Source of the DNA: Tropicimonas sp. IMCC34043
GTDB taxonomy: Bacteria > Pseudomonadota > Alphaproteobacteria > Rhodobacterales > Rhodobacteraceae
Assembly: GCF_003390845.1 (NCBI RefSeq)
Contig: NZ_QMEK01000003.1
Coordinates: forward strand, 310,001 to 374,000
Direction of reading: 5' to 3'
Length of the DNA stretch: 64,000 nucleotides
In this document: in pieces, positions 44,543 to 54,145 of the stretch
Numbering within the stretch: position 1 is the first letter of the stretch
Layout: every line of letters starts with the position of its first letter
Program-made: the position numbers and the translations under genes
Notes under the pieces: model-generated
Databases searched by the model: none
Told to the model about the DNA's origin: nothing
The model's input: the letters and a program-made list of their open reading frames with translations, nothing else

Positions 44543-44687
44543 TCTCTTCCCTTTCACGGCGCTTTGCGGAATTTCTCGCGCCCGCAGCATACAACGCCTT
44601 TACAAAACCTGCCGGTATCCTTAATCAAAATCAAGTGCCATCGTGGCGGAGCCACTCCGCCGGTCCCCATTTCACCGAAGCGAGATC

Positions 44688-45851
44688 ATGCGACACCGAT
44701 TGTCCCCCCTTGCAGGTTCCCTGTTTGCTGCCGTTCTTGCCCTTGTCGGACTGGCCGATGTCGCCGCCGCACAGGGTGCGCCGTCGTCGATGCCGCCGCC
44801 GCATGTGACGGTGGTAACGCTCAAGGCCGAGGACGTGACCCTGACGATGCCCTTGCCGGGCCGCGTCACCGCCTCGCGAGTGGCCGAAGTGCGCCCGCAG
44901 GTCAATGGACTGATTACCGAACGGCTGTTTGAAGAAGGCCGGCCGGTGAAGGAGGGCGATGCGCTCTATCGTATCGACGACGCCACCTATGCCGCGCTGA
45001 AAGCGGCCGCTTCCGCCGGTCTGGCGCAGGCCGAGGCTCAGCTGAAGCAGGCCGAGCAGGAGGTCACGCGTCAGGAGACGCTGCTGCAGCGCTCGGTGTC
45101 GAGCCAGCAGAACTATGACGATGCGATCGCGGCACGCGATGTCGCGGCGGCCTCGGTCAAGGTGGCCGAGGCAAATCTGCTGTCGGCCGAGATCGATCTG
45201 GACCGCACGACGATTCGCGCCCCGATCTCGGGCGCCGCCGGCCTGAGTCAGGTGACCGAGGGCGCGCTGGTGACATCGGGGCAGTCGACGCCCTTGACGG
45301 TGATCCGCACGCTGAACCCGGTCAATGTGGACGTTACCCAGTCTTCGGCCGAACTGCTGCGCTGGCGGCGGTCGGCCGAGATGACGGGAACCGACGCCCG
45401 CGACGACGCGGTGCTGACCTTGCGGCTGGCCGATGGCAGCACCTATGAGCAGACCGGAAAGATCTCGGCGGCCGAGCCGCATGTGAACGAACAGACCGGG
45501 GTGATCGTGCTGCGGCTTGCCTTTGACAATCCCGACGGCTTGTTGCTGCCGGGGATGTATGTGCAGGTCGAGGTGCCGCAGACCGTGGTGCACGACGCGA
45601 TCCTTGCCCCGCAGGAGGGTGTGACCCGCGACCGTCGCGGCAAGCCGCTGGCGATGGTCGTCAATGCCGACAATGTGGTCGAGGCCCGCGAACTGACGGT
45701 GCAGCGCGACAGCGGTCCGTTCTGGGTGGTGACCGGCGGGCTCGCGTCGGGCGACCGGATTGTCGTCGCCGGGCTGCAAAAGATCGCGCCTGGCCAGACC
45801 GTCGTTCCCGAAGAGCGCACACCAGAACCCGCCGCAGACGCCGCCAACTGA
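44688..45851 (+). CDS. RND efflux periplasmic adaptor (AcrA/MexA-like)
   Basis: 387 residues with signal peptide (MRHRLSPLAGSLFAAVLALV). Domain order: barrel-sandwich half (VRPQVNGLITERLFEEGRPVKEGDALYRID), alpha-hairpin (AQAEAQLKQAEQEVTRQETLLQRS), second lipoyl half (DRTTIRAPISGAAG) and beta-barrel/MP domains. Ala/Gln follow the signal instead of a lipobox Cys. It links the pump at 45907 to an outer-membrane channel encoded elsewhere. Confidence 0.93.
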   Translation: MRHRLSPLAGSLFAAVLALVGLADVAAAQGAPSSMPPPHVTVVTLKAEDVTLTMPLPGRVTASRVAEVRPQVNGLITERLFEEGRPVKEGDALYRIDDATYAALKAAASAGLAQAEAQLKQAEQEVTRQETLLQRSVSSQQNYDDAIAARDVAAASVKVAEANLLSAEIDLDRTTIRAPISGAAGLSQVTEGALVTSGQSTPLTVIRTLNPVNVDVTQSSAELLRWRRSAEMTGTDARDDAVLTLRLADGSTYEQTGKISAAEPHVNEQTGVIVLRLAFDNPDGLLLPGMYVQVEVPQTVVHDAILAPQEGVTRDRRGKPLAMVVNADNVVEARELTVQRDSGPFWVVTGGLASGDRIVVAGLQKIAPGQTVVPEERTPEPAADAAN

Positions 45852-45906
45852 CACCACGGCCGCCCGACGCCGACCTTTTCCGCAATGCTTTGCAGGACGT
45901 TTCCCC

Positions 45907-48900
45907 ATGGCTCGCTTTTTCATCGACAGGCCGGTCTTTGCCTGGGTCATCTCGATCCTCATCATGGGGGTGGGCCTGCTGTCGATCCTGACCCTGCCGA
46001 TCGCCCAGTATCCCCAGATCGCGCCACCCTCGGTCCGGATCTCGGCGACCTATCCCGGCGCCTCGGCCGAGACAGTGGCCAATACCGTCACCCAGGTCAT
46101 CGAACAGGAGATGACCGGGCTCGACGGGATGCGATACATGTCGTCGAGTTCGACATCGGCCGGGACCTCCTCGATCACCTTGACCTTCGAGACCGGGACC
46201 GACCCCGACGTCGCCCAGGTCCAGGTGCAGAACAAGCTGGCACAGGCGACGCCCTCGCTGCCCGAAACGGTGCAGCGACTGGGTGTCCGGGTCGAAAAGG
46301 CCTCGTCCTCGTTCTTCATGGTGATCGCGCTGATCTCGGAGGACGGTTCGCTCGATCAGGCGGACCTGTCGGACTATCTCGACACCACGCTTGTTGACGA
46401 ATTCAGCCGGATCGATGGAGTTGGCGGCAGCCAGGTCTTTGGCGCGCCCTATGCGATGCGGATCTGGCTCGATCCCTCGAAGCTGTCCGCCTATGAACTG
46501 ACGCCCACAGACGTGGTGCAGGCGGTTTCGGCCCAGAACGCCCAGATCTCGGCCGGCGCCTTCGGCACGTTGCCGGCGCCCGATGGCCAGGAACTGAACG
46601 CCACCATCTCTGCCCAGTCGCTGCTGACCACGCCCGAGGATTTCGAAAACATCGTTCTGCGGGCCGAGACCGACGGCGGCCTCGTGCTGCTCAAGGACGT
46701 CGCCTCGGTCGAGATCGGGGCGCAGGACTATTCGATCATCGCGCGTTTCAACGGCAAGCCGGCCTCGGGCATGGCGCTGCAGCTTGCCTCGGGCGCAAAC
46801 GCGCTGGATACAGCCGACCGTGTGAAGACGAAACTCGAGGAATATTCCAAGTTCTTCCCCGAGGGCGTGAGCTATGTGATCCCCTACGACACCACGCCGT
46901 TCATCCGGATCTCGATCCACGAGGTCGAGAAGACCCTGTTCGAGGCCATCGTCCTGGTGTTCTTCGTGATGCTGCTGTTCTTGCAGAACTTCCGTGCCAC
47001 GATCATTCCAACGCTTGCGGTGCCGGTCGTCATCATGGGGACATTCGCGGTCCTCAGTGTCGCGGGTTTCACCATCAACACGCTGACGATGCTGGCCATG
47101 GTGCTGGCGATCGGTCTGCTGGTCGACGATGCCATCGTGGTTGTCGAGAACGTCGAACGGATCATGGAGGAAGAGGGGCTGGGTCCCCGCGAGGCCACGC
47201 GCAAGTCGATGGATCAGATCACCGGCGCCCTGATTGGTGTTGCCCTCGTGCTGTCGGCGGTGTTCGTGCCGATGGCGTTCTTCGGCGGCTCGACCGGCGT
47301 GATCTATCGACAATTCGCGGTGACCATCGTTTCGGCGATGACGCTGTCGGTGATCGTGGCCTTGACGCTGACGCCGGCGCTTTGCGCCACGATCCTGAAG
47401 GCGAAGGACGCCCATCACGCCCGCCGCGGACCGCTCGGCTGGTTCAACCGCGGGTTCGAGGGGCTGACGCGTGGCTATACCGCGACCGTGGGCTATGTCA
47501 TTCGCCGTCCGGTGCGGATCCTGCTGATCTATCTGGCGATGGGCGCCAGCATCTGGTGGCTGTTTGCCAACACGCCGACAGGCTTCCTGCCAGACGAGGA
47601 TCAGGGCATCCTGATCACGCTGATCCAGGGGCCGACCGGGGCAACCGCCGAACGGACCGAAAGTGTCGTTGACGATGTGACGCAGTATTATCTGGGCGCC
47701 GAGAAGGAGGATGTCGCCTCGGTCTTCGGCGTCGTCGGGTTCTCGTTCGCCGGACGCGGCCAGAACGCGGGTCTTGCCTTTGTGCGGATGAAGGACTGGG
47801 ACGAGCGCCCGGCCCCCGACCAGAGCGTGCAGGCGGTTGCCCGCCGGTCGTTCGGCGCCTTCATGGGCGTCCAGGACGCCAACGTCTATCCGATCGTGCC
47901 GCCCTCGGTGATCGAACTTGGCAACGTCTCGGGCTTTGACTTCTACCTGCAGGCCGTCGGCGGGCAGACCCACGAGCAACTGCTTGAGGCACGCAACCAG
48001 CTTCTGGGCATGGGGATGCAGAGCCCGCTGATCGCCTCGATCCGGCCCTCGGGGCTCGAGGATGCCTCTCAGTTCGCGCTCGACATCGACTGGCGTGCCG
48101 CGGGTGCAGTCGGCGTATCGCCGGCCGATGTCGGCGATACCCTGTCGATTGCCTGGGCCGGAAAGTACGTGAACGACTTCAACGACAACGGGCGGATCAA
48201 GCGGGTCTATGTCCAGGGTCGACCCGACTCGCGCGCCGTGCCATCGGACATGCACAAGTGGCGGGTGCGCAATGCCACCGGCGATCTGGTGCCCTTCGCC
48301 AACTTCACGGAGGAAAACTGGACCTATGGGGCGCAGAGCCTGTCCCGCTATAACGGGATCCCGTCGATGCAGCTTCAGGGGTCGCCCCCGCCCGGCGTGA
48401 CCACCGGCGAAGCCATGGCCGCGATCGAACAGATGGTGCAGCAATTGCCGCCGGGCTACACCGTCGCCTGGACCGGGCTGTCGCTGGAAGAACGCGAATC
48501 CGGGGGACAGGCGCCAATGCTTTATGCCCTGTCGCTGGCAGCGATCTTCCTGTGCCTCGCGGCGCTGTACGAAAGCTGGGCCATTCCGTTCTCGGTCATC
48601 CTTGCGATGCCGATCGGGGTCATGGGCACTCTGTTCGCGGCGCACCAGTTCGGGTTCGAGAATGGCGTGTTCTTCCAGGTCGGCCTGCTGACGGTGATCG
48701 GCCTGACGGGCAAGAACGCGATCCTGATCGTCGAATTTGCCCGCGATCGCTATGACGCAGGCGAACGCCTGTTCGATGCGCTGATCGAGGCGGCGCGGCA
48801 GCGCTTCCGCCCGATCATCATGACCTCGATGGCATTCTCGCTGGGCGTGGTGCCGCTGGTGCTGTCGACCGGCGCGGGCTCTGGCGGCCGGACTGCGGTC

Positions 48901-49023
48901 GGTGCCGCGGTGCTGGGCGGAACGCTGACCGGTACGATCCTCGGCGTGATCTTCGTGCCGCTGTTCTTCTCGGTGGTCATGCGGGTTTTCGTGAAACGGC
49001 GTGACGAGACCAGCCCGGTGTGA
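45907..49023 (+). CDS. RND multidrug efflux permease (HAE1, AcrB/MexB-like)
   Basis: 1038-residue inner-membrane pump. It begins MARFFIDRPVFAWVISILIM; the TM4 proton-relay Asp pair is in IGLLVDDAIVVVENVERI, and the late repeat has GLTGKNAILIVEFA. Two large periplasmic porter loops follow TM1 and TM7. Length and motifs match the hydrophobe/amphiphile efflux-1 family, which expels drugs, dyes and detergents. It lies 55 bp after the adaptor gene. No outer-membrane factor follows; the operon ends at a strong terminator (49071). Confidence 0.95.
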   Translation: MARFFIDRPVFAWVISILIMGVGLLSILTLPIAQYPQIAPPSVRISATYPGASAETVANTVTQVIEQEMTGLDGMRYMSSSSTSAGTSSITLTFETGTDPDVAQVQVQNKLAQATPSLPETVQRLGVRVEKASSSFFMVIALISEDGSLDQADLSDYLDTTLVDEFSRIDGVGGSQVFGAPYAMRIWLDPSKLSAYELTPTDVVQAVSAQNAQISAGAFGTLPAPDGQELNATISAQSLLTTPEDFENIVLRAETDGGLVLLKDVASVEIGAQDYSIIARFNGKPASGMALQLASGANALDTADRVKTKLEEYSKFFPEGVSYVIPYDTTPFIRISIHEVEKTLFEAIVLVFFVMLLFLQNFRATIIPTLAVPVVIMGTFAVLSVAGFTINTLTMLAMVLAIGLLVDDAIVVVENVERIMEEEGLGPREATRKSMDQITGALIGVALVLSAVFVPMAFFGGSTGVIYRQFAVTIVSAMTLSVIVALTLTPALCATILKAKDAHHARRGPLGWFNRGFEGLTRGYTATVGYVIRRPVRILLIYLAMGASIWWLFANTPTGFLPDEDQGILITLIQGPTGATAERTESVVDDVTQYYLGAEKEDVASVFGVVGFSFAGRGQNAGLAFVRMKDWDERPAPDQSVQAVARRSFGAFMGVQDANVYPIVPPSVIELGNVSGFDFYLQAVGGQTHEQLLEARNQLLGMGMQSPLIASIRPSGLEDASQFALDIDWRAAGAVGVSPADVGDTLSIAWAGKYVNDFNDNGRIKRVYVQGRPDSRAVPSDMHKWRVRNATGDLVPFANFTEENWTYGAQSLSRYNGIPSMQLQGSPPPGVTTGEAMAAIEQMVQQLPPGYTVAWTGLSLEERESGGQAPMLYALSLAAIFLCLAALYESWAIPFSVILAMPIGVMGTLFAAHQFGFENGVFFQVGLLTVIGLTGKNAILIVEFARDRYDAGERLFDALIEAARQRFRPIIMTSMAFSLGVVPLVLSTGAGSGGRTAVGAAVLGGTLTGTILGVIFVPLFFSVVMRVFVKRRDETSPV

Positions 49024-49070
49024 CGCGCCGTACCGGCCCGGTGACGGTGCCCAAATGCCCGCAACACGAA

Positions 49071-49102
49071 AAACGCCCCTGCCGATACCGGCAGGGGCGT
49101 TT
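49071..49102. terminator. Bidirectional intrinsic terminator
   Basis: A perfect 14-bp stem, AAACGCCCCTGCCG (49071-49084) with its complement at 49089-49102 and an ATAC loop. Both flanks supply T-rich tails: TTTCC on the plus strand and TTTTTCG on the minus strand. It sits between the convergent RND pump and DUF1254 genes and should stop transcription from both. Confidence 0.9.
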
Positions 49103-49143
49103 CCTTTGGTGCAGCGCGGCGCGGTCGCGGCGCCGCTGCCGGT

Positions 49144-50757
49144 TCAGTTTACCGGTTCGATCTCGGTCGGCCGCCAGGATTTGTCGAAGAACGACGGCAG
49201 CGGGCTGTAGAGCCGCAGGATGGTAAACCAGCCCTTCGCCGGGTCGGTCTGGATCCAGTTGCCGCGCGCCACGCCTTCGGGCTGTTCGGGGGCGAACCAG
49301 ACCGTGGTCGCGCCGTCCTCGGCCGCCTCTGCCGCGGGCGAGGGGTAGCTCTGGGACCCGGCGCGGGGGTATTTCTGCGGCGTCTGCAGCATCGAACGGG
49401 TCTGGTTGTCATAGACCGTGAAGGACCAGAACGCCCTGGCCGGGATATCCTTGGGCAGCGTCACCTTGTAGGTCTTGGCGCCGTCGAATACCTCGCCGTC
49501 CGCATCGACGAAGCCCATCAGATACTGCGATCCGACGCCGGGGATGTTCATGATCATGCCGGGGCTGTCGAGCGTGTAGCCATAGTAAAAGGCCGTGCGC
49601 GAATCGAGCGTGCGGGCCCCGGTCGGCGGCAGCGGCTTGAACATGCCGTCCTGATACGCGGGCGGCGGGGTCTCGAAGAAGGCGCCGCCCTCCCAAAGCA
49701 TGCTGCTCCACATCGAACCGGGGTAATAGGCCCAGTCCGGGTGAGCGCCGTAGGGGCGCCAGTTCAGCACCCGTCCGGACGCATTGCCGACGGCGGCGGC
49801 GTCGGTCAGGATCTTTTTCATCCGCTCGTCCGGCGCGAAGTCCTTGCCCTTGACGATGCCGATAGCGGCGAGCTGGCCCGCGAGTTCCGGATCATAGCTC
49901 GTCGCCGGTTCGTTCTGGACGTTTTCGTTGATCATCTCGAAGAAGCCGAAGTCGCTCGGCGGGATCGTGTTGTACGCCTTGCCGGTGCCCTCGATGAACG
50001 TCGTCTCGGGAACCTTGGGCTCGCCGGCCAGCTTCACGCCGCCCTCCAGCGCCGTCGCGATGCTGGTGCCGTAGGAGCCGGGCACATAGGGGTAGATCTT
50101 CAGGTTCGCCTTGATGTTGTCCACAGCGGGTTTCGGGTCGTTGTCGACGAGGTAGGCGCGCGACGCATAGAGCACGTGGTTGGTCTTGGAATGGGCGATG
50201 AAATAGCCGCCCTCGGGCAGCGGCCCGTCATAATCCGGGCCGACGATCAGGTACTTGCCACCCAGCCCGCGGTCCGGACCGGGACCGCCGATGTCGATGA
50301 TCCATGAAAACCACATGTCATTGATGGTCCCGACCGAGTCGGACGGCTGTTCGATCACCATCGGACCCTGCGTCAGGTTGATCCCGCTCAGGTAATAGAC
50401 CGTGTCCGCATTGGCGGTCAGATAGAGCGAAGAGGAGTCCATCAGTTCGGAAAAGATGATGACGTCGTTATCCTTGGCACCGATGCTGGCGGCGCCTTTC
50501 AGCAGCGCCAGCGCGGAGGCGCCGCGGAAGCTGTTGTTGTAGACGTTCAGTGCGCGCGTGAAGTCGAGCGCATCGAAAACCTTCTGCGCGGTTTCGGCGC
50601 TGGGTGCGCCGTCCCTGAAGGTCAGCGTGCCGACACTCGTCTCGAGGCTGTCGGGCGCGCCGAGCGCGGTGACGGTTTCGGTCGAGACATCCGCCCAGGC
50701 GGAGCCGAAGGACAGGGTCACCGCCAATGTGCTGACGGTAATTCTTTTAAATTTCAT
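49144..50757 (-). CDS. DUF1254/DUF1214 family exported protein
   Basis: 537 residues with signal peptide MKFKRITVSTLAVTLSFGSAWA. The N-terminal DUF1254 part includes ALNVYNNSFRGASALALLKG and LTANADTVYYLSGINL; the C-terminal DUF1214 part includes MGFVDADGEVFDGAKTYKV, FWSFTVYDNQTRSML and WFTILRLYSPLP. The family is widespread and of unknown biochemical role. The start at 50757 follows GGGAG; an upstream ATG (50772) is less likely. It stands alone with its own promoter region. Confidence 0.9.
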   Translation of the reverse strand: MKFKRITVSTLAVTLSFGSAWADVSTETVTALGAPDSLETSVGTLTFRDGAPSAETAQKVFDALDFTRALNVYNNSFRGASALALLKGAASIGAKDNDVIIFSELMDSSSLYLTANADTVYYLSGINLTQGPMVIEQPSDSVGTINDMWFSWIIDIGGPGPDRGLGGKYLIVGPDYDGPLPEGGYFIAHSKTNHVLYASRAYLVDNDPKPAVDNIKANLKIYPYVPGSYGTSIATALEGGVKLAGEPKVPETTFIEGTGKAYNTIPPSDFGFFEMINENVQNEPATSYDPELAGQLAAIGIVKGKDFAPDERMKKILTDAAAVGNASGRVLNWRPYGAHPDWAYYPGSMWSSMLWEGGAFFETPPPAYQDGMFKPLPPTGARTLDSRTAFYYGYTLDSPGMIMNIPGVGSQYLMGFVDADGEVFDGAKTYKVTLPKDIPARAFWSFTVYDNQTRSMLQTPQKYPRAGSQSYPSPAAEAAEDGATTVWFAPEQPEGVARGNWIQTDPAKGWFTILRLYSPLPSFFDKSWRPTEIEPVN

Positions 50758-50829
50758 AATGATAGCTCCCATATCTCTGGAATGCCTGTGCGATTTCGGT
50801 TCTATAACACGGTTTTCAGGACCAACTAC

Positions 50830-50848
50830 GTGCCATTTCGTGCCATTC
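50830..50848 (-). promoter_or_regulatory. 10-bp direct repeat upstream of the DUF1254 gene
   Basis: CGTGCCATT occurs at 50830-50838 and 50840-50848, one helical turn apart, about 75-90 bp before the DUF1254 start. This is a candidate activator site. No dedicated regulator gene is adjacent. Confidence 0.4.
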
Positions 50849-50900
50849 AGACGCGGGTGCGAACACAAAGACGCGTGGGCGAGGATAGCGCTATCGCGGG

Positions 50901-51563
50901 TCAATCCTGCGGCACGCCGCTCAGATCGGGGCGGGTTTCGAGCCAATGGGCACATCCGGCGGCGACGGCGTCAAAGGTGGCGCGGCCGATGGCTTCGCCC
51001 ACCGCGGTATGGAGACCGGCAAAGGGCCCGTCCCCCGGCGGGACGGCCAGCGCGATGCAGTCTGTGCCGGTGCCGGTGGCGGGACCTTCGGGCAGGTTGA
51101 ACCCGGCCGCGATCACCGCCGCGGTTCGCGCCTCGGTCGCGATGCTCAGTGCCTCGATCTGGCCGGCTTCGCTCAGCCCGGCGCTGCAGGACAGGGCGAT
51201 ATTGATGGTGCCGAAGCGGGCCGGATCGAACCGCTGGCGGTGCCCGACGCGCTCGGCGTTCGACAGGCCCACCGTGGCAAGGCACTGCGCGGCGATGCCC
51301 TCGGCCTCGGCATGGGTCAGCCGATAGCTTGCGATGCTGCGCGAGGTCAGAAGCGCCGGAGCGTCCGACAATCCGGCCTCTGCCAGCGCAGCGTTCAGCC
51401 AGGCGGCGGCGTCCAGATCGGGCGGCAGGTCGCGGTTGCGCACCTCGCGGAAGACGATACGCGAGGCGGTGACAAAGCCCGGACGGTTCAGCGCCCAGCT
51501 CAGCACGCGGTGCGGCGCGGCAAGATCGGCGATCAGCCAGGGACCGGTGTGGGTCACCTTCAT
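50901..51563 (-). CDS. cbiZ: Adenosylcobinamide amidohydrolase
   Basis: 220 residues. CbiZ features: RVLSWALNRPGFVTA near the N-terminus, IVFREVRNRDLPP, NIALSCSAGLSEAGQIEAL and GTGTDCIALAVP. CbiZ cleaves the aminopropanol/nucleotide-loop side of cobinamide or pseudo-B12 to adenosylcobyric acid, allowing salvage of foreign corrinoids. Last gene of the btu operon; the ATG overlaps the btuD stop. The pairing with BtuFCD and BtuB under a cobalamin riboswitch makes the assignment strong. Confidence 0.92.
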   Translation of the reverse strand: MKVTHTGPWLIADLAAPHRVLSWALNRPGFVTASRIVFREVRNRDLPPDLDAAAWLNAALAEAGLSDAPALLTSRSIASYRLTHAEAEGIAAQCLATVGLSNAERVGHRQRFDPARFGTINIALSCSAGLSEAGQIEALSIATEARTAAVIAAGFNLPEGPATGTGTDCIALAVPPGDGPFAGLHTAVGEAIGRATFDAVAAGCAHWLETRPDLSGVPQD

Positions 51564-52327
51564 GGCCGCAGGCCCGAGCGCGACAGCGGCTGCAGAACCA
51601 GGCCATCGGCGGTATCGGCGAGAAAGGCGGTGATGCCGAAGACAGCGGCCAGTCGGTCGGGCGAAAGCACCTCGGCCGGTGGGCCGTCGGCGACAACCCG
51701 CCCCGCCGCCATCAGCACGAGGCGGCTGCAATACCGCGCCGCGAGCCCCAGATCGTGCAGCGAGACCACGACGCCGCAGCCTTCGGCGGCGAGGTCGTTG
51801 AAAACCTCCATCGTCGCAATCTGGTGGCCGGGGTCGAGCCCGGCGATGGGCTCGTCGGCCAGAAGCAGCGGCGCCTCCTGCGCCAATGCCCGCGCAAGCA
51901 GCACGCGCGCCTGTTCGCCACCCGACAGCCGTGTCGCGATACGTTTGCGAAAACCGCCCAGATCCATGCGCGCGAGCGCCCGTTCGACCGCGGCGGCATC
52001 CTTGGCCGACAGCGCGGACAGTCCGGCGCCGTGCGGCACCCGGCCAAGCGCGACCAGGGTTTCAACGTCGACCGGCCAGGCGATCTCGCGCCCCTGTGGC
52101 AGCCAGGCGGCGTGGCGGGCGCGGGCGGCGGGCGGCATCTGGCTTAGCGACGAACGGCCCGTATGCGGCAAAAGCCCCAGCGCGCCGCGCAGCAGCGTGG
52201 TCTTGCCGGCCCCGTTCGGACCGATCAGGCCCACGACCTCGCCCGCGTCGATGGCAAGCGACACCGCATCGACCACCGGGCATTGCCCGCGCAGCACGGT
52301 CACGGCGTCGAGCGTCAGCAGGCTCAT
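51560..52327 (-). CDS. btuD: Cobalamin ABC transporter ATP-binding protein
   Basis: 255 residues: Walker A GPNGAGKTTL, signature LSGGEQARVLLARAL, Walker B LLLADEPIAGLD. FecE/BtuD-type ATPase. Overlaps both neighbouring genes by 4 bp (btuC and cbiZ), so the whole operon is translationally coupled. Confidence 0.92.
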   Translation of the reverse strand: MSLLTLDAVTVLRGQCPVVDAVSLAIDAGEVVGLIGPNGAGKTTLLRGALGLLPHTGRSSLSQMPPAARARHAAWLPQGREIAWPVDVETLVALGRVPHGAGLSALSAKDAAAVERALARMDLGGFRKRIATRLSGGEQARVLLARALAQEAPLLLADEPIAGLDPGHQIATMEVFNDLAAEGCGVVVSLHDLGLAARYCSRLVLMAAGRVVADGPPAEVLSPDRLAAVFGITAFLADTADGLVLQPLSRSGLRP

Positions 52328-53316
52328 TCCAGATCCCTTCGGGTCCGATAGACCAGATGCAGAAACAGCGGCGCGCCGACGATGGCGGTCAGAACGCCAA
52401 GTTTCAGGTCGCGCCCGGGCAGCACGATCCGCACCGCAATGTCGGCGGCCAGCACCATCGCGGCCCCGCCAAGCGCCGAGGCGGCGAGCAAGCGCCCGGG
52501 CCGGGCGCCGACCGCGCCGCGCAGCAGGTGAGGGACCACAAGGCCGACAAATCCGATCGTGCCGGCGACAGCGGTCGCGGCCCCCACCATGGCGGCGGTG
52601 CCCGCGACCAGCATCAGCCTGAGCCTGCCAAGCCGGGTGCCAAGGGCGGCTGCCGCATCCTCGCCCAGCGTCAGGGTGTCAAGCCCGCGCGCCAGCGGCA
52701 ACAGCAGGGCGGCGCCACCGGCCATGAAGGGCAGGGCCAGCGCCACATGCAGGAACGAGCGGTCGGCAAGCGAGCCCAGCATCCAGAACACGATGTCCGA
52801 CGCCGCAAAGGGATTGGGCGACAGGTTCAGCACCAGCGAGGTCAGCGCACCCGCAAGCGCCGAGATCGCGATGCCGGCAAGGATCAGCGTCAGCGAATCG
52901 CCGCGCGGCCCGGCCAGCGCCAGCAGCAGGCCGACCGCGATCCCGGCGCCGGCAAGGGCGGCAAGCGGCAGCGCCAGGGCGAAGGACGCGGCAACACCGG
53001 TCTGGATCGCCAGCACCGCGCCAAGGGCGGCAGAGCCGCTGACCCCGATCAGTCCCGGTTCGGCCAGGGGGTTGCGCAGATAGCCCTGCATCGCCGCCCC
53101 CGACAGCCCGAGACTGGCGCCGACCATGACGCCAAGGAGCGCCCGCGGCAGCCGGATCTCGCGCATCACAAGCGTCATCGGACCGCCGTCGTCGTGAAAC
53201 AGCGCGGCAAGGCCGCGGCCCGGCGAGATCCCGGCCGGACCGATCAGAAGCGAGACCAGAAACAGCGCCACGACCAGCGCGGCAAGTCCGGCGAGCAGCC
53301 GAGGGAAGGGGATCAT
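52324..53316 (-). CDS. btuC: Cobalamin ABC transporter permease
   Basis: 330-residue FecCD/BtuC-type permease with ten predicted helices; family segments are IRLPRALLGVMVGASLGLSGAAMQG, NPLAEPGLIGVSGSAALGAV and GTIGFVGLVVPHLLR. Works as a homodimer with BtuD, importing corrinoid delivered by BtuF. Confidence 0.93.
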   Translation of the reverse strand: MIPFPRLLAGLAALVVALFLVSLLIGPAGISPGRGLAALFHDDGGPMTLVMREIRLPRALLGVMVGASLGLSGAAMQGYLRNPLAEPGLIGVSGSAALGAVLAIQTGVAASFALALPLAALAGAGIAVGLLLALAGPRGDSLTLILAGIAISALAGALTSLVLNLSPNPFAASDIVFWMLGSLADRSFLHVALALPFMAGGAALLLPLARGLDTLTLGEDAAAALGTRLGRLRLMLVAGTAAMVGAATAVAGTIGFVGLVVPHLLRGAVGARPGRLLAASALGGAAMVLAADIAVRIVLPGRDLKLGVLTAIVGAPLFLHLVYRTRRDLE

Positions 53317-54143
53317 GGCGTGCGCCCCAGATCCTTGCGCGCCTCTGCAAGCCGCGCAATGGCGCGCAGCACCTGCGGCGTGCCACAGACCCAGTCTGCG
53401 TCGGTAAGGGGGGCAGTTCCGGCCGCCTCGCGCAGGGCTTCAAGTGCGGGGTGATCCAGCACTTCGCCCGCACGCGCGGCGCCGGGCTGGCGGGTCGGCA
53501 GCACCACCATGTCGGGATCGAGCATCACCAGCCGCTCCAGCGGCAGGAAACCCGAAACGTTGAGCCCGGCCTCGGCGGCAGCATTCTCGAACCCCGCGGC
53601 ATCGAGGATCGCACCGGCAAGGCTCGCCGGGCCGGAGGTATAGCCCTGTTCGGCATAGATCGCGGCGCGCGGGCGACCTGCCGCGGGGTCGCGCAGCGCG
53701 GCAAGCCCGGCGTCGAAATCGGCCACCAGTCGTTGGGCCTCAGCCTCGCGGCCGAGCAGGTGGCCCATCGTGGCGATCCGGTCGCGGACGTCAGCCAGCG
53801 AATAGGCCGGCGGCATGGTTTCGACCGGAATGCTCAGCCGGCGCAGCATCGCGACCGAGGGCCGGGCGGTGAAGGTGCCCGCAAGCACCAGATCGGGGTC
53901 GAGCAGGAAGACCTCCTCCGCTCCGGCATGGTTCACCGGGAAGTCCCGCGCCGCCTCGACCATGGCCGAACTGCGCGGGTCCTGGGACAGATCGGAGACC
54001 GACACCAGTTGCCCCGGCGCCGCCAGCAGGATCGCAAGCTGGTCGGTGCAAAGGTTCATCGACACCACCCGCCCGGGCGCGGCCTGCCCCGCGCCGGCAA
54101 GGGCGAGGGTCAGGACGGCAGCAAGGGCGGGCGGGCAGCGCAT
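53313..54143 (-). CDS. btuF: Cobalamin ABC transporter substrate-binding protein
   Basis: 276 residues with signal peptide MRCPPALAAVLTLALAGAGQA. Class III binding-protein fold: RVVSMNLCTDQLAILL, VFLLDPDLVLAGTF, a long connecting helix, and LERLVMLDPDMVVLP. It begins 2 bp after btuB and overlaps btuC. Assignment to corrinoid rather than haem/siderophore rests on the riboswitch and cbiZ. Confidence 0.9.
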   Translation of the reverse strand: MRCPPALAAVLTLALAGAGQAAPGRVVSMNLCTDQLAILLAAPGQLVSVSDLSQDPRSSAMVEAARDFPVNHAGAEEVFLLDPDLVLAGTFTARPSVAMLRRLSIPVETMPPAYSLADVRDRIATMGHLLGREAEAQRLVADFDAGLAALRDPAAGRPRAAIYAEQGYTSGPASLAGAILDAAGFENAAAEAGLNVSGFLPLERLVMLDPDMVVLPTRQPGAARAGEVLDHPALEALREAAGTAPLTDADWVCGTPQVLRAIARLAEARKDLGRTP

Positions 54144-54145
54144 GA

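Noticed and set aside
45661-48645. 994-codon open frame antisense to the RND adaptor and pump
   Set aside because: No recognisable domain; composition is that of a high-GC shadow frame.
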